Source of the DNA: DATBDN01 sp963715995
GTDB lineage: Bacteria > Actinomycetota > Thermoleophilia > Solirubrobacterales > Thermoleophilaceae
Reading direction: 5' to 3'
Length of the DNA stretch: 64,000 bases
Assembly (NCBI GenBank): GCA_963715995.1
Contig: OY970283.1
Span: 2,108,001 to 2,172,000 of the forward strand
Positions 46,444-55,429 of the stretch are shown here, piece after piece. Position numbers and translations under genes: made by a program. Under the pieces are notes generated by a model. It made no database searches. It saw nothing but the letters and a program-made list of their open reading frames with translations, and was not told the origin of the DNA. Numbering within the stretch: position 1 is the first letter of the stretch; each line of letters opens with the position of its first letter.

Positions 46444-48126
46444 CTAGCCGCCAACCGGCACGCCCGGCGCAACCGGGCTCTCGAGCGCGCTCAGGAAGAC
46501 TTCGACAACCTCGCGGTCGAACTGCGTGCCGCAGCCGCCGAGCAGCTCGTCGCGCGCCGCCGCCGCGCCTATCCCGGGACGGTAGGCACGATCCGAGAGC
46601 ATCGCCTCGTAGGAGTCGGCGACCGCGAGCACGCGCCCCTCGAACGGGATCTGGTCGCCCGCCACCCCGGCGGGGTAGCCGGTGCCATCCGGCCGCTCGT
46701 GGTGGGTCAGCACCCAGTCGGCTATGTCCTCAAGGCCGGCGCCGCGCAGCATTCGCGCGCCGATCTCGCTGTGGCGGCGCATCTCCAGCTGCTCATCCAG
46801 ATTGAGCGGTCCCGGCTTGCGCAAGATCGAATCCGGGATCGCAACCTTCCCGACGTCGTGCAGCACGCCCGCCAGCGCCAGCCGGTCGGCACGATGAGGC
46901 TCGAGCCCGAAGCCCTCGGCGATCATGCGCGAGTAGCGGCCGACGTTGCGCGAGTGCTCGGCGGTGCCTACGTCGCGCAGGTCGACTGCTTCGGCAAGCA
47001 TCAGCACCGTCGCGAGCCTGCTCTGGTCGTTCACCTGGCCATCGGCGGTCACCGCCAGCACGCTCACGGTCAGCTCCGGCTTGTAGACGACCACCCGGTC
47101 GCGGCCCAGCTGCTTCGCGGCATACAGGGCCTGGTCGGCAGCCGAAAACAGCGTGTCGGTGTTCTGCCCATCCGACGGGAACGAGGCGATCCCGAAACTC
47201 ACGGTCAGCTCGGCTGTCTCCGAGGTGGCAATGCGGGCGGCGACGGCGCGCCGCAGGCGCTCGGCAACGATGTAGGCGCCGTCGGAGTCGGTGCTCGGCA
47301 GCAGCAACCCGAACTCCTCGCCGCCGAGACGCGCAAGCGTGTCGATGCGGCGGATGCCGTCTTTGAGAGCGCGCGCCACCTCGACCAGCACGCGGTCGCC
47401 GGCCGGGTGGCCGCGCAGGTCGTTCAGCTCCTTGAAGTGGTCGAGGTCGCCGACGAGCAGCGCCAGCGGCGCGTCGGTGCGCCGCGCGCGCTCCAGCTCG
47501 AGCTCGAAGGCCGGCTCGAAGCCGCGGCGGTTCAGGCAGCCCGTGAGGTAGTCGGTCTGCGCCGCCTCCCCCAGCCGCTCGATCAGGCGCCGCTCGCGAC
47601 CGCGCAGGAACCAGATGAACGAGCCGACGACCACAGTCGTGCCCTCGACCATCACCCAGCGCGGCAGGTCGGTGCGCACCGCGCCGAGGTGGTTGAGCAC
47701 GACGGCGTAGTTGACGGCCGTCCACAGCGACACGCCGATTGCCTCGTAGCCCGTCAGGAAGTAGAAGGCGAACAGCGCCGACCACGTGTAGTAGGCGACA
47801 AACGGGCTCGCGACCGAGTGCGCGCAGACGATGACGCCGTCGATCATCAGGATCGAGATCGCCAGCGATACCACATACGACGGGTACGGCAAGCGGCGTC
47901 CAGCGGCAGCGAGAAGCGCAGCGAGCGCGGCGGCGCTGGCCGCGATCGCGACGATCCCAGGCTCGTTCCAGCCCGAGTCGTGCGGCACGAGCAGGACGAC
48001 CACGGCAAGCACCCCGCCCGAGCCGAACAGGAACGCGAGCGCCCGGGCAGCGACCACGCGCTCGTCCCCGTCGCCGGTACGGCGCAGGCCCTCTCCACTC
48101 ATCCGTGCGAATCGAGACCTCAACAT
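46444..48126 (-). CDS. membrane GGDEF + HD-GYP c-di-GMP protein (paralogue 2)
   Basis: A 560-residue protein with the same layout as the one at 38.7 kb. Membrane helices cover the first ~190 residues. A GGDEF domain (TDYLTGCLNRRGFEPAFELE, VGDLDHFKELNDLRGH, ARLGGEEFGLLLPS) precedes an HD-GYP domain (LAGVLHDVGKVAIPDSIL, THHERPDGTGYPAGVA). Both signatures are intact. It follows the argG/small-membrane-gene pair on the same strand after a 71-bp gap. Confidence 0.9.
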   Translation of the reverse strand: MLRSRFARMSGEGLRRTGDGDERVVAARALAFLFGSGGVLAVVVLLVPHDSGWNEPGIVAIAASAAALAALLAAAGRRLPYPSYVVSLAISILMIDGVIVCAHSVASPFVAYYTWSALFAFYFLTGYEAIGVSLWTAVNYAVVLNHLGAVRTDLPRWVMVEGTTVVVGSFIWFLRGRERRLIERLGEAAQTDYLTGCLNRRGFEPAFELELERARRTDAPLALLVGDLDHFKELNDLRGHPAGDRVLVEVARALKDGIRRIDTLARLGGEEFGLLLPSTDSDGAYIVAERLRRAVAARIATSETAELTVSFGIASFPSDGQNTDTLFSAADQALYAAKQLGRDRVVVYKPELTVSVLAVTADGQVNDQSRLATVLMLAEAVDLRDVGTAEHSRNVGRYSRMIAEGFGLEPHRADRLALAGVLHDVGKVAIPDSILRKPGPLNLDEQLEMRRHSEIGARMLRGAGLEDIADWVLTHHERPDGTGYPAGVAGDQIPFEGRVLAVADSYEAMLSDRAYRPGIGAAAARDELLGGCGTQFDREVVEVFLSALESPVAPGVPVGG

Positions 48127-48197
48127 GGAACCCCAGCCCTCCCGTGCAGGGGCCCATTATCCGCTCCGCTGCGGCAGAACGGCGGTTTTTTGCTGCG

Positions 48198-48365
48198 CTA
48201 GTCCGAGCTCGAACGTGCGGCCAGGACGCCGCCCACCAGCACCAGCGCGATCACGCCCGCCGCCCCGAGCTTGGTGCGGTTCTGCTGGATCTTGCGCCTG
48301 GCCACCCTCGAGGCGATCTGCCAGACCGCCCAGCCGAGCACCGTGTACCCGCGTGTACCCATCAT
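48198..48365 (-). CDS. small membrane protein coupled to argG
   Basis: A 55-residue protein that starts MMGTRGYTVLGWAVWQIASR. It has a basic middle (VARRKIQQNRTKLG) and a single C-terminal membrane helix (AAGVIALVLVGGVLAARSSSD). The ATG overlaps the argG stop as ATGA, the same coupling seen throughout this genome, which supports translation. Function unknown. Confidence 0.6.
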   Translation of the reverse strand: MMGTRGYTVLGWAVWQIASRVARRKIQQNRTKLGAAGVIALVLVGGVLAARSSSD

Positions 48366-49615
48366 GTCTTCCCCTCTTCCCGGGTCATGACCTCGTAAGC
48401 CATGCGCGACTGAAGTGTCCAGAGCTCGATGAAACCGGGCGAGGCATGCTGCGAGAACAGGCCGCCCGATTCGGTGAAGCTGGCGAGCGCCGCGTCGTAG
48501 AGCGCGTTCGGCGACGAGCGGCGGATCGGCGTGACGTTGCCCTTGTAGAGCTTGAGCCCGATCGAGCCGGTGACCGCCTTGTTGGCCCGCTCCATGTAGG
48601 CGCCGATGTCGAGCATGAGCGGCTCGTGCCAGAGCCCCGCGTAGGCCATGAACGCCCACTGGCTCTCGAGCTGCGGCTTGAAGAGGTTCTGGTGGCGCGT
48701 CGACACGAGCTTCTCGAGCTCCTTGTGCGCGGCCATGATGATCGTGGCCGCCGGCACCTCATACAGATCGCGCACCTTCAGCCCGACGATGCGGTCCTCG
48801 ATGTGGTCCACGAAGCCGATCCCGTTGCGACAGCCGATCTCGGCCGCGCGCTCGATCAGCTCGACCAGTCCGAGGCGCTCGCCGTCGAGCGACACCGGCG
48901 TGCCGTGCTCGAAGCCGATCTCGATCTCCTCGGGCTCGTCGGGCGCCTCCTCGGGCGGCGTGATCAGCTGGAAGACGTCTCGCCGCGCCGGCTCGTTCAG
49001 GTCCTCGATCACGCGCCCCTCGGACGAGCGGCCCCAGATGTTGTCGTCGATCGAGTACGGCGGCACCTCGGTCCCGCCCTTGATCGGGATGCCGTGGTCG
49101 CGCGCGTACTGGATCTCCTCCTCGCGCCCCATCTGCCAGTCGCGGACGGGGGCGATGATCTTCAGCTCGGGGCCGAGAGCCGCGACGGTGCCCTCGATCC
49201 GCACCTGGTCGTTGCCCTTGCCCGTGCAGCCGTGGGCGATCGTGTCGCAGCCGGTCTCGCGCGCCACGTCCACGGCGATCTTCGCGATCAGCGGCCGTGC
49301 CAGGGCCGTGAACAGCGGGTAGCCGCCTCCGTAGAGGGCATTCGCCTTGATGGCCGGCAGCACGTAGTCGCGGGCGAACTCCTCGCGGGCGTCGACCACG
49401 CGGCAGTCGATCGCGCCGAGGTCGAGCGCCTTGCCGCGCACCACGTCGAAGTCCTCACCTGGCTGGCCGAGGTTGATCGTGACCGCGACCAGCTCGGCGC
49501 CGTACTGCTCCTGGATCCACTTGAGCATCACGCTCGTGTCCAGGCCGCCCGAATAGAGCAGGCAGACGCGCCCGACCTGGTCGGGATCGGCCTCATATGA
49601 CGCTGTGCGCGGCAT
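48362..49615 (-). CDS. argG: argininosuccinate synthase
   Basis: A protein of about 417 residues that joins citrulline and aspartate with ATP. The P-loop-like VCLLYSGGLDTSVMLKWI, LGQPGEDFDVVRGKAL, AHGCTGKGNDQVRIEG, IIAPVRDWQMGREEEI and SIDDNIWGRSSEGRVIED are all present. ATG 49615 has an AAGGTG site 6 nt upstream and is preferred over GTG 49624. It is separated from argD by a secreted gene on the other strand, so it is outside the main arg operon. Confidence 0.95.
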   Translation of the reverse strand: MPRTASYEADPDQVGRVCLLYSGGLDTSVMLKWIQEQYGAELVAVTINLGQPGEDFDVVRGKALDLGAIDCRVVDAREEFARDYVLPAIKANALYGGGYPLFTALARPLIAKIAVDVARETGCDTIAHGCTGKGNDQVRIEGTVAALGPELKIIAPVRDWQMGREEEIQYARDHGIPIKGGTEVPPYSIDDNIWGRSSEGRVIEDLNEPARRDVFQLITPPEEAPDEPEEIEIGFEHGTPVSLDGERLGLVELIERAAEIGCRNGIGFVDHIEDRIVGLKVRDLYEVPAATIIMAAHKELEKLVSTRHQNLFKPQLESQWAFMAYAGLWHEPLMLDIGAYMERANKAVTGSIGLKLYKGNVTPIRRSSPNALYDAALASFTESGGLFSQHASPGFIELWTLQSRMAYEVMTREEGKT

Positions 49616-49667
49616 TCGCGGCACCTTACTGACGCCGCTCTCACGGACCCCGTGTTAGCTTGGATGC

Positions 49668-51203
49668 GTGGTCTGGCCTAGGTCACTGGCTGCCCTCGCG
49701 GGCGCCTCTCTCGTTCTGCTCGCCACGGCTCCGAGCGCGCTCGCACAGGACGCGAGCTTCACGAGCACGACGCCGATCCAGATGTCCGAGGGCGCGCCTT
49801 CGACTCCGTATCCGAGCACGCTCGACGTCTCGGGGATGGGCGGCGCGATCCAGAAGGCCACCGTCACGCTCACAGGTCCCGCGTTCTCCTCGGCCGACCT
49901 CGACGTGGCGCTCGTATCGCCCGCGGGCCAGGCCGTGATGCTCACGAGCGACGTGAGCAACGAGGGCTCGGACACCCCCGGTGCCAACTGGACCTTCGAC
50001 GATGGCGCCGAGGGCGACCAGCCCATCAACGCGCCGACGGGCACCTACCGCCCGACCAACGATCCGGGCACCAGCGGAAACAGCGACGTCTTCGCAGCGC
50101 CCGCGCCGCCGCCGCCCTACGCGAGCGCGCTGTCGGCGCTGGCCGGCGAGGACGCGAACGGCACCTGGAAGCTCTACGCCTTCGAGGGCAGCGGCCTGAT
50201 GGAGCAGGCGCGCGTGTCGATCGACGCGCTGAACCAAATAAACGGCTGGGTGCTCAACCTGACGACCGCCGGCGCGCCGCCGGCCCAGACCCCCCCGCCC
50301 ACCGAACCCAGCGGGCCGGTTGTGGAGCCCCCGGCGCCCCAGCCAACCGGGCCGACCGAGTCGGGCAGCCCCGACATCAAGATCCTGGCCGCGTCGTTCG
50401 ACGGTGCCAGCGCCGGTCACGCGGGCTACCTCGACATCACGGCCTCCGATGCCAACGACCAGATCAGCGGACTGATCGTGGACTTCGGCGAGAACCTGGG
50501 GACGTTCGGCGAGAGCGCCTGTGTCGAGGGGGTGGACACGGGCGGCACGAGCAACTTCCACGTCCCCTACGCCTTCCTCACACCGGGTTCGCACACCGTC
50601 GCGGTCACGGTCTTCGCGGGCGGGTGCGGATCTGCGATCGCCCACACCTACGTGTTCACGGTGCAGGTCGCGGCGTCAACGGCAGCGCGGGCCGCGCGGC
50701 GCACCGTCGCGCATCAGAGCACGACGCTCAAGGGGCCGAAGATCACGAGCAAGTGCCCGAACAAGTCGCTCCTCCCGACCCCGGCGAACGCGAAGCGAAT
50801 AACCGTGGCGATCCTCTGCATCGTCAACGAGCAGCGCACGCTCCACCACCTGAAGCCGCTCGCTCGCGGCGCGCGCCTGGCAAAGGCGGCCGCCGCACAC
50901 ACGAAAGCGATGGTCACGCGCCTGTTCTTCGCCCATCAGGGGCCGAAGGAACTGGCGCTCGCGGCGCGCCTGAAGCGCGTGAAGTACCGCGGCCCAGCTG
51001 GCGAGAACATCGCCGCGGGCGCGGGCACGCTCGGCACCCCGGTGGCCATCGTGAACGGCTGGATGCACAGCAAGCTCCACCGCGCGAACGTGCTCCACCC
51101 GAAGTGGAAGTTCGTCGGCATCGCCTTCCAGGCTCGCTTCCCGATCCGCACGAGCGCCCGCCCGGTCGGCACCTACACGGCCGACTTCGGGATCAGGCCC
51201 TAG
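49668..51203 (+). CDS. secreted protein with P/jelly-roll-like domain and C-terminal CAP domain
   Basis: A 511-residue predicted exported protein. The signal peptide (SLAALAGASLVLLATAPSALA) is followed by a proprotein-convertase-like beta domain (to about residue 195, IQKATVTLTGPAFSSADLDV, DANGTWKLYAFEGSG), a Pro-rich linker, and a second beta domain with a Cys pair. A C-terminal CAP/SCP domain starts about residue 370, with a His in FFAHQGPKELAL and the GENIAAGAG motif. CAP proteins are extracellular, with varied roles. The start is GTG 49668. Its stop shares CTAG with argD. Confidence 0.8.
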   Translation: MVWPRSLAALAGASLVLLATAPSALAQDASFTSTTPIQMSEGAPSTPYPSTLDVSGMGGAIQKATVTLTGPAFSSADLDVALVSPAGQAVMLTSDVSNEGSDTPGANWTFDDGAEGDQPINAPTGTYRPTNDPGTSGNSDVFAAPAPPPPYASALSALAGEDANGTWKLYAFEGSGLMEQARVSIDALNQINGWVLNLTTAGAPPAQTPPPTEPSGPVVEPPAPQPTGPTESGSPDIKILAASFDGASAGHAGYLDITASDANDQISGLIVDFGENLGTFGESACVEGVDTGGTSNFHVPYAFLTPGSHTVAVTVFAGGCGSAIAHTYVFTVQVAASTAARAARRTVAHQSTTLKGPKITSKCPNKSLLPTPANAKRITVAILCIVNEQRTLHHLKPLARGARLAKAAAAHTKAMVTRLFFAHQGPKELALAARLKRVKYRGPAGENIAAGAGTLGTPVAIVNGWMHSKLHRANVLHPKWKFVGIAFQARFPIRTSARPVGTYTADFGIRP

Positions 51204-52351
51204 GCCAGGCTCGCCAGCCGGCCAAGCGCCGCATCCACCTGTTCGTCCGACACCGTCAGCGGCGGCAGCAGGCGGACCGTGGTCGGGCCGGTCGCGTTCA
51301 CCACGAGGCGCTGGTCGAACAGCAGCGTGCGCGCTGCGGCTGGTGCGTCCCCGACCTCGAACGCCACCATCAGGCCGCGGCCGCGGACGCCGGCAAGGCC
51401 GAGCTCGGCGAGGCCTGAGAGCAGGCGCTCGCCCTTCGCGCCGACCTCGTCGAGGAAGTCCGGCTGGTCGATCACGTCGAGTACCGCGTTCGCTGCCGAG
51501 GCGATCACCGGGCCGCCGGCGAAGGTGGAGCCGTGGTCGCCCGGGTGGAGCGTGTCGCCGTAGCGCGGGCTCGTGATGCAGGCGCCGATCGGCAGGCCGC
51601 CGCCGAGCCCCTTCGCGACCGTCATGACGTCGGGCAGCGCGCCGCCGCCCGATTCGAAGCCCCAGAGCGTGCCGGTCCTGCCCATCCCACACTGGATCTC
51701 GTCGTAGACCAGCAGCGCGCCCTCGCGGTCGCACGCCTCGCGCGCAGCCAGCAGCAGAATCGGATCGATCGGGTGGATGCCGGACTCGCCCTGGATCGGC
51801 TCGATGAAGACCGCCGCTGTGCGGTGGCCCACCGCGTCCTCGAGCGCCGCGGGGTCATCGCGCGGCACCACCACGAAGCCGGGCACGAGCGGCTTGAACG
51901 GGTCCTGCTTCTCGGGCTGCGGCGTGGCCGACAGCGCTCCGAGCGTGCGGCCGTGGAAAGCGCCCGTGAGCACCACGATCTCGCCCTCGGGCCGGTGGCG
52001 GCGCGCCAGCTTGATCGCGCACTCGTTGGCCTCGGCGCCCGAGTTCGCGAAGAACACCTTGCCGCCGAGCGACGCCTTCGACAGCCGCTCGGCCAGCCGC
52101 AGTTGGGGCGCCGTGTAGAAGAGGTTGCCCACGTGCATCAGCTCGTGCATCTGCTTCGTGACGGCCTCGACCACGTGCGGGTTGCAGTGGCCTAGCTGGG
52201 TCACCGAGATGCCCGAGAGGAAGTCGAGGTACTCGTTGCCGTCGGAGTCCCACAGCAGCGTGCCCTCGCCGCGCACGAACTCCACCGGCTGCCGCGCGTA
52301 GGTGGGCATCACGTATTCGCGCTCGAGCGCCCGTAGCTCAGCCACGCTCAT
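51200..52351 (-). CDS. argD: acetylornithine aminotransferase
   Basis: A 383-residue class III PLP aminotransferase of arginine synthesis. It shows LLWDSDGNEYLDFLSGISV, FFANSGAEANECAIKLAR, EPIQGESGIHPIDP, VYDEIQCGMGRTGTLWGFE and the PLP-Lys segment VMTVAKGLGGGLPIGACI. The ATG overlaps the argB stop (ATGA), making it the last gene of argC-argJ-argB-argD. Confidence 0.95.
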   Translation of the reverse strand: MSVAELRALEREYVMPTYARQPVEFVRGEGTLLWDSDGNEYLDFLSGISVTQLGHCNPHVVEAVTKQMHELMHVGNLFYTAPQLRLAERLSKASLGGKVFFANSGAEANECAIKLARRHRPEGEIVVLTGAFHGRTLGALSATPQPEKQDPFKPLVPGFVVVPRDDPAALEDAVGHRTAAVFIEPIQGESGIHPIDPILLLAAREACDREGALLVYDEIQCGMGRTGTLWGFESGGGALPDVMTVAKGLGGGLPIGACITSPRYGDTLHPGDHGSTFAGGPVIASAANAVLDVIDQPDFLDEVGAKGERLLSGLAELGLAGVRGRGLMVAFEVGDAPAAARTLLFDQRLVVNATGPTTVRLLPPLTVSDEQVDAALGRLASLA

Positions 52352-53187
52352 GGGCACTCCGCGATCTTCGTGCCGATGCCGCCGTCGGTGAACAACTCGA
52401 GCAGCACGCTGTGCGGCTTGCGCCCGTCGACGATGTGGGCACTCGTGACGCCCGCGTCCACCGACGACACGCAGCTCTCGAGCTTGGGGCGCATCCCGCC
52501 GGAGACCTCGCCGAGCGCGGCACGGACCTCGTCGGGGCGGGCCACGGAGATGAGCTCGCCGTTCGCGTCGAGCCAGCCGTCGACGTCGGTCAGGAAAACC
52601 ACCTTGTACGCGCCGAGCGCCGCCGCGACAGCTCCCGCCGCGGCATCCGCGTTCACGTTGTACGAGCGGCCTTCGGTGTCGGCGCCGACTGATGCGATCA
52701 CCGGGATGTAGTCCTCGGCGATGTGGTTGAGCACGCCCACGTGCACGTTCTCGATGTCGCCCACGAAGCCGATGTCGGCACCCGAGGCGAGCTCGCGCTG
52801 GCGCACCGTGAACAGCAGGCCATCGTCGCCGCACAGCCCGACCGCGGGTTGCCCGGCGCGGTTGATGCGCAGCACGATGTCCTTGTTCTCCTTGCCGACC
52901 AGCACCATCTTCGCCAGTTCGACCGTGGCCGCGTCCGACACGCGCAGCCCCTCCACGAAGCGCACCTCCATGCCAAGGCGCTCCATGTAGTCGGTGATAG
53001 CCGGGCCGCCCCCGTGCACGATCACCGGGTTCATCCCCACGTACTTGAGCAGCACGATGTCGCGCGCGAACTCCTCGCGCAGCACCGGATCGATGGCCGC
53101 GGCGCCGCCGTACTTGATCACCACGGTGCGTCCGTGAAACTCGCGGATGTAGGGCAGTGCCTCGAGAAGTGTCTGGACGTCTCTCAT
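52348..53187 (-). CDS. argB: acetylglutamate kinase
   Basis: A 279-residue amino-acid kinase. It has VVIKYGGAAAIDPVL, NPVIVHGGGPAITDYMERL, NVNADAAAGAVAAAL and the nucleotide-region FLTDVDGWLDANGE. ATG 53187 overlaps the argJ stop (ATGA). The N-terminus (MRDVQTLLEALPYIREFHG) resembles arginine-sensitive hexameric kinases, so feedback inhibition is plausible but not shown. Confidence 0.96.
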   Translation of the reverse strand: MRDVQTLLEALPYIREFHGRTVVIKYGGAAAIDPVLREEFARDIVLLKYVGMNPVIVHGGGPAITDYMERLGMEVRFVEGLRVSDAATVELAKMVLVGKENKDIVLRINRAGQPAVGLCGDDGLLFTVRQRELASGADIGFVGDIENVHVGVLNHIAEDYIPVIASVGADTEGRSYNVNADAAAGAVAAALGAYKVVFLTDVDGWLDANGELISVARPDEVRAALGEVSGGMRPKLESCVSSVDAGVTSAHIVDGRKPHSVLLELFTDGGIGTKIAECP

Positions 53188-54422
53188 GAGGTGTATTCGG
53201 CGTTGAAGCGCACGTAGTCCTCCGACAGGTCGCTGAAGTAGACCTCGGTCTCGCCGCCGGAGCCCGGGATCGTGAGCGCGTACTCGACCTCGGGCACCTG
53301 GACGCGCGCCTGGAGATCGGCGATGTCGAACTCGGTCGCATCGCCCGCCGAGACCACCTGCATGCCCTCGATCTCGAGGTCGGCCACGAACGCGTCGCCC
53401 GGCGGCCACGCCTGCCCGGCGGCCTGGAGGATGCGGCCGAAGTTCGGGTCGGCTCCGTGCAGCGCGGTCTTCACGAGCGGCGAGTAGGCGATCGAGCGGG
53501 CCACGGGCTCCACGGCGTCGGGGCGGCCGCGCACGACTATGCGGCCCACGCGCCTGGCGCCCTCGCCGTCGGCCACCATCAGCATCGCGAGCTGGCGCAG
53601 CAGCGCGTCGAGCGCCTCGCCGAAGGCGAGCTCGTCGGGGCCTTCGGGCTCGATCACGACGCCCGATGCGCCCGATGCGATCGCGAACACGGTGTCGCTC
53701 GTGGACAGCTGGCCGTCGACCGAGATGCGGTCGAAGCTGCGCTTGACGCAGACGCCCGTGAGCAGGTCGAGCGTGTGCTGGGACAGCTCGGCGTCGGTCT
53801 GGATGAAGCAGAACATCGTTGCGTGGCGCGGCGCGATCATGCCGGCGCCCTTCGCCTGAGCCGCAAGGCGGATCGCCCCGCCGGACGGCAACGCCACCTC
53901 CAGGCATGCGCGCTTGGGCCCGGAGTCGGAGGTCAGGATGGCGTGCGCGAAGTCGTCGGCTCCTGACGCATCCGCCTCTATGCGCTCGACGCAGGTGCGG
54001 ATGCCCGCCAGCACCTTCTCGCGCGGCAGCTCGATGCCGATCACGCCGGTCGATGCCACGCCGACCTGCTCGGGCTCGATGCCCAGGCCGTCGGCGGCGG
54101 CGCGCTGCATGGCACGGGCGGTCTCGATGCCGCGGTCGCCGTCGCCAACGTTCGAGCAGCCGGAGTTGGCCACCACCGCCCGCAGGCGGCCGAGGGCCGA
54201 CCCGCGCGAGACGATCACGGGCGCGCCCACGCGGGCGTTGGTGGTGAAGCGCGCTGCCGACACCGCGTCCTCGCTGGAACAGAACAGCACGCCGACGTCG
54301 AGGCCCTCGGGCTTGAGCCCGGCGGCGGCGCCGGCCGCGGCGAAGCCGGCGGGGAGGTCGGCTGGGTCCAGCTCGCGCACGCGCGCCGGAGCGTCGACCC
54401 AGCGGGAGCTGAAGAAGCTCAC
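53184..54422 (-). CDS. argJ: bifunctional ornithine acetyltransferase / N-acetylglutamate synthase
   Basis: A 412-residue Ntn-type enzyme that self-cleaves before a threonine. The cleavage site is visible as GAGMIAPRHATMFCFIQTDA, with the conserved KGAGMI/ATM arrangement. VVANSGCSNVGDGDRG and SVDGQLSTSDTVFAIASGAS are typical. It recycles the acetyl group from acetylornithine to glutamate. The GTG start overlaps the argC stop (GTGA). Confidence 0.95.
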   Translation of the reverse strand: MSFFSSRWVDAPARVRELDPADLPAGFAAAGAAAGLKPEGLDVGVLFCSSEDAVSAARFTTNARVGAPVIVSRGSALGRLRAVVANSGCSNVGDGDRGIETARAMQRAAADGLGIEPEQVGVASTGVIGIELPREKVLAGIRTCVERIEADASGADDFAHAILTSDSGPKRACLEVALPSGGAIRLAAQAKGAGMIAPRHATMFCFIQTDAELSQHTLDLLTGVCVKRSFDRISVDGQLSTSDTVFAIASGASGVVIEPEGPDELAFGEALDALLRQLAMLMVADGEGARRVGRIVVRGRPDAVEPVARSIAYSPLVKTALHGADPNFGRILQAAGQAWPPGDAFVADLEIEGMQVVSAGDATEFDIADLQARVQVPEVEYALTIPGSGGETEVYFSDLSEDYVRFNAEYTS

Positions 54423-55429
54423 AGCGCGGCCCGGCTAGGGGATCCGGCCGTCATGCCGAGGCCCTCGGCCTCGGGCAGCCCAAGCATCAGGTTCAGGTCC
54501 TGCACGCCCTGGCCGGCGGCGCCCTTCCATAGGTTGTCGATCGCGCTGAACACCAGCACGCGCCCGGTGGCGGGCTCGACCGTCGCGTGGATGCGGCAGA
54601 TGTTGGTGTCGCGCACCTCGCGCACGCCCGGCGGCGCGTCGGCCCACTCCACGAACGGCTCGCCGGCGTAGGCGTCCTCGAACAGCTCGCGCACGTCGGC
54701 GGCGGTGAGCGCCCGTGCGGCCGTGACGTAGCACGAGGTCAGCAGTCCCTGGTCGAGCGGCAGCAGGTGCGGCGTGAAGGTGATCGGGAACGTGCCGAGC
54801 TCCTGCTCGAGCTCGGCCCGATGGCGGTGTCCGTCGACCTTGTAGGCGTTCACGTTCTCGGCGACGGAGACGAAGTGGGTCGTCTGAGTGGCCTCGCGGC
54901 CGGCGCCGGAGACGCCGGACTTGCCGTCCACCACCACGTCGCGCGTGAGCTCGCGCAGCGGCGCCAGCGCCAGGATCGCCGCCGTGGCGTAACAACCTGG
55001 TGCGGCGACCAGCGCAGCGGTGCGGATCTCCTCGCGGTGCAGCTCGGTGAGGCCGTAGACCGCCTCGCCGAGCAGCTCGGGCGCCTCGTGCGGCTGGTAG
55101 TAGGCCTCGTAGCGCTCGCGGTCGAGCCGGAAGTCGGCGGACAGGTCGACCACCTTCAACCCGCGCTCGCGCAGCGCCTTGACGACGGGAGCGGCGGCCT
55201 TGTGCGGGTAGGCCACGAGCGCGGCGTCGGCACGCTCGGCCACGGCGTCGACGTCGAGCTCCTCGAGCTCGAGCGGCACGCGGTAGCGCGCATAGAGCTC
55301 GTAGTGGGGCATGCCGACGTCGGAGCGGCCGGTGACCACGGTGAGGTCGAGCGACGGGTGGCCGTGCACGATCGCGGCGGCCAGCGCCCCGGCATAACCG
55401 GTGGCGCCGATGACGGCCACGCGCGTCAT
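54419..55429 (-). CDS. argC: N-acetyl-gamma-glutamyl-phosphate reductase
   Basis: A 336-residue NADPH reductase. The N-terminal VAVIGATGYAGALAAAIV binds the cofactor and the catalytic cysteine is in VAAPGCYATAAILAL. KSGVSGAGREATQTTHFV and FTPHLLPLDQGLLTSCYV are typical. The ATG overlaps the pheT stop (ATGA), so arginine synthesis here is physically attached to the pheS-pheT genes. Confidence 0.96.
   Translation of the reverse strand: MTRVAVIGATGYAGALAAAIVHGHPSLDLTVVTGRSDVGMPHYELYARYRVPLELEELDVDAVAERADAALVAYPHKAAAPVVKALRERGLKVVDLSADFRLDRERYEAYYQPHEAPELLGEAVYGLTELHREEIRTAALVAAPGCYATAAILALAPLRELTRDVVVDGKSGVSGAGREATQTTHFVSVAENVNAYKVDGHRHRAELEQELGTFPITFTPHLLPLDQGLLTSCYVTAARALTAADVRELFEDAYAGEPFVEWADAPPGVREVRDTNICRIHATVEPATGRVLVFSAIDNLWKGAAGQGVQDLNLMLGLPEAEGLGMTAGSPSRAAL

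Noticed and set aside
48170..48195. Terminator after the argG/small-gene pair
   Set aside because: The T-run is on the plus strand, whereas transcription here is on the minus strand, and the preceding stem is poor.
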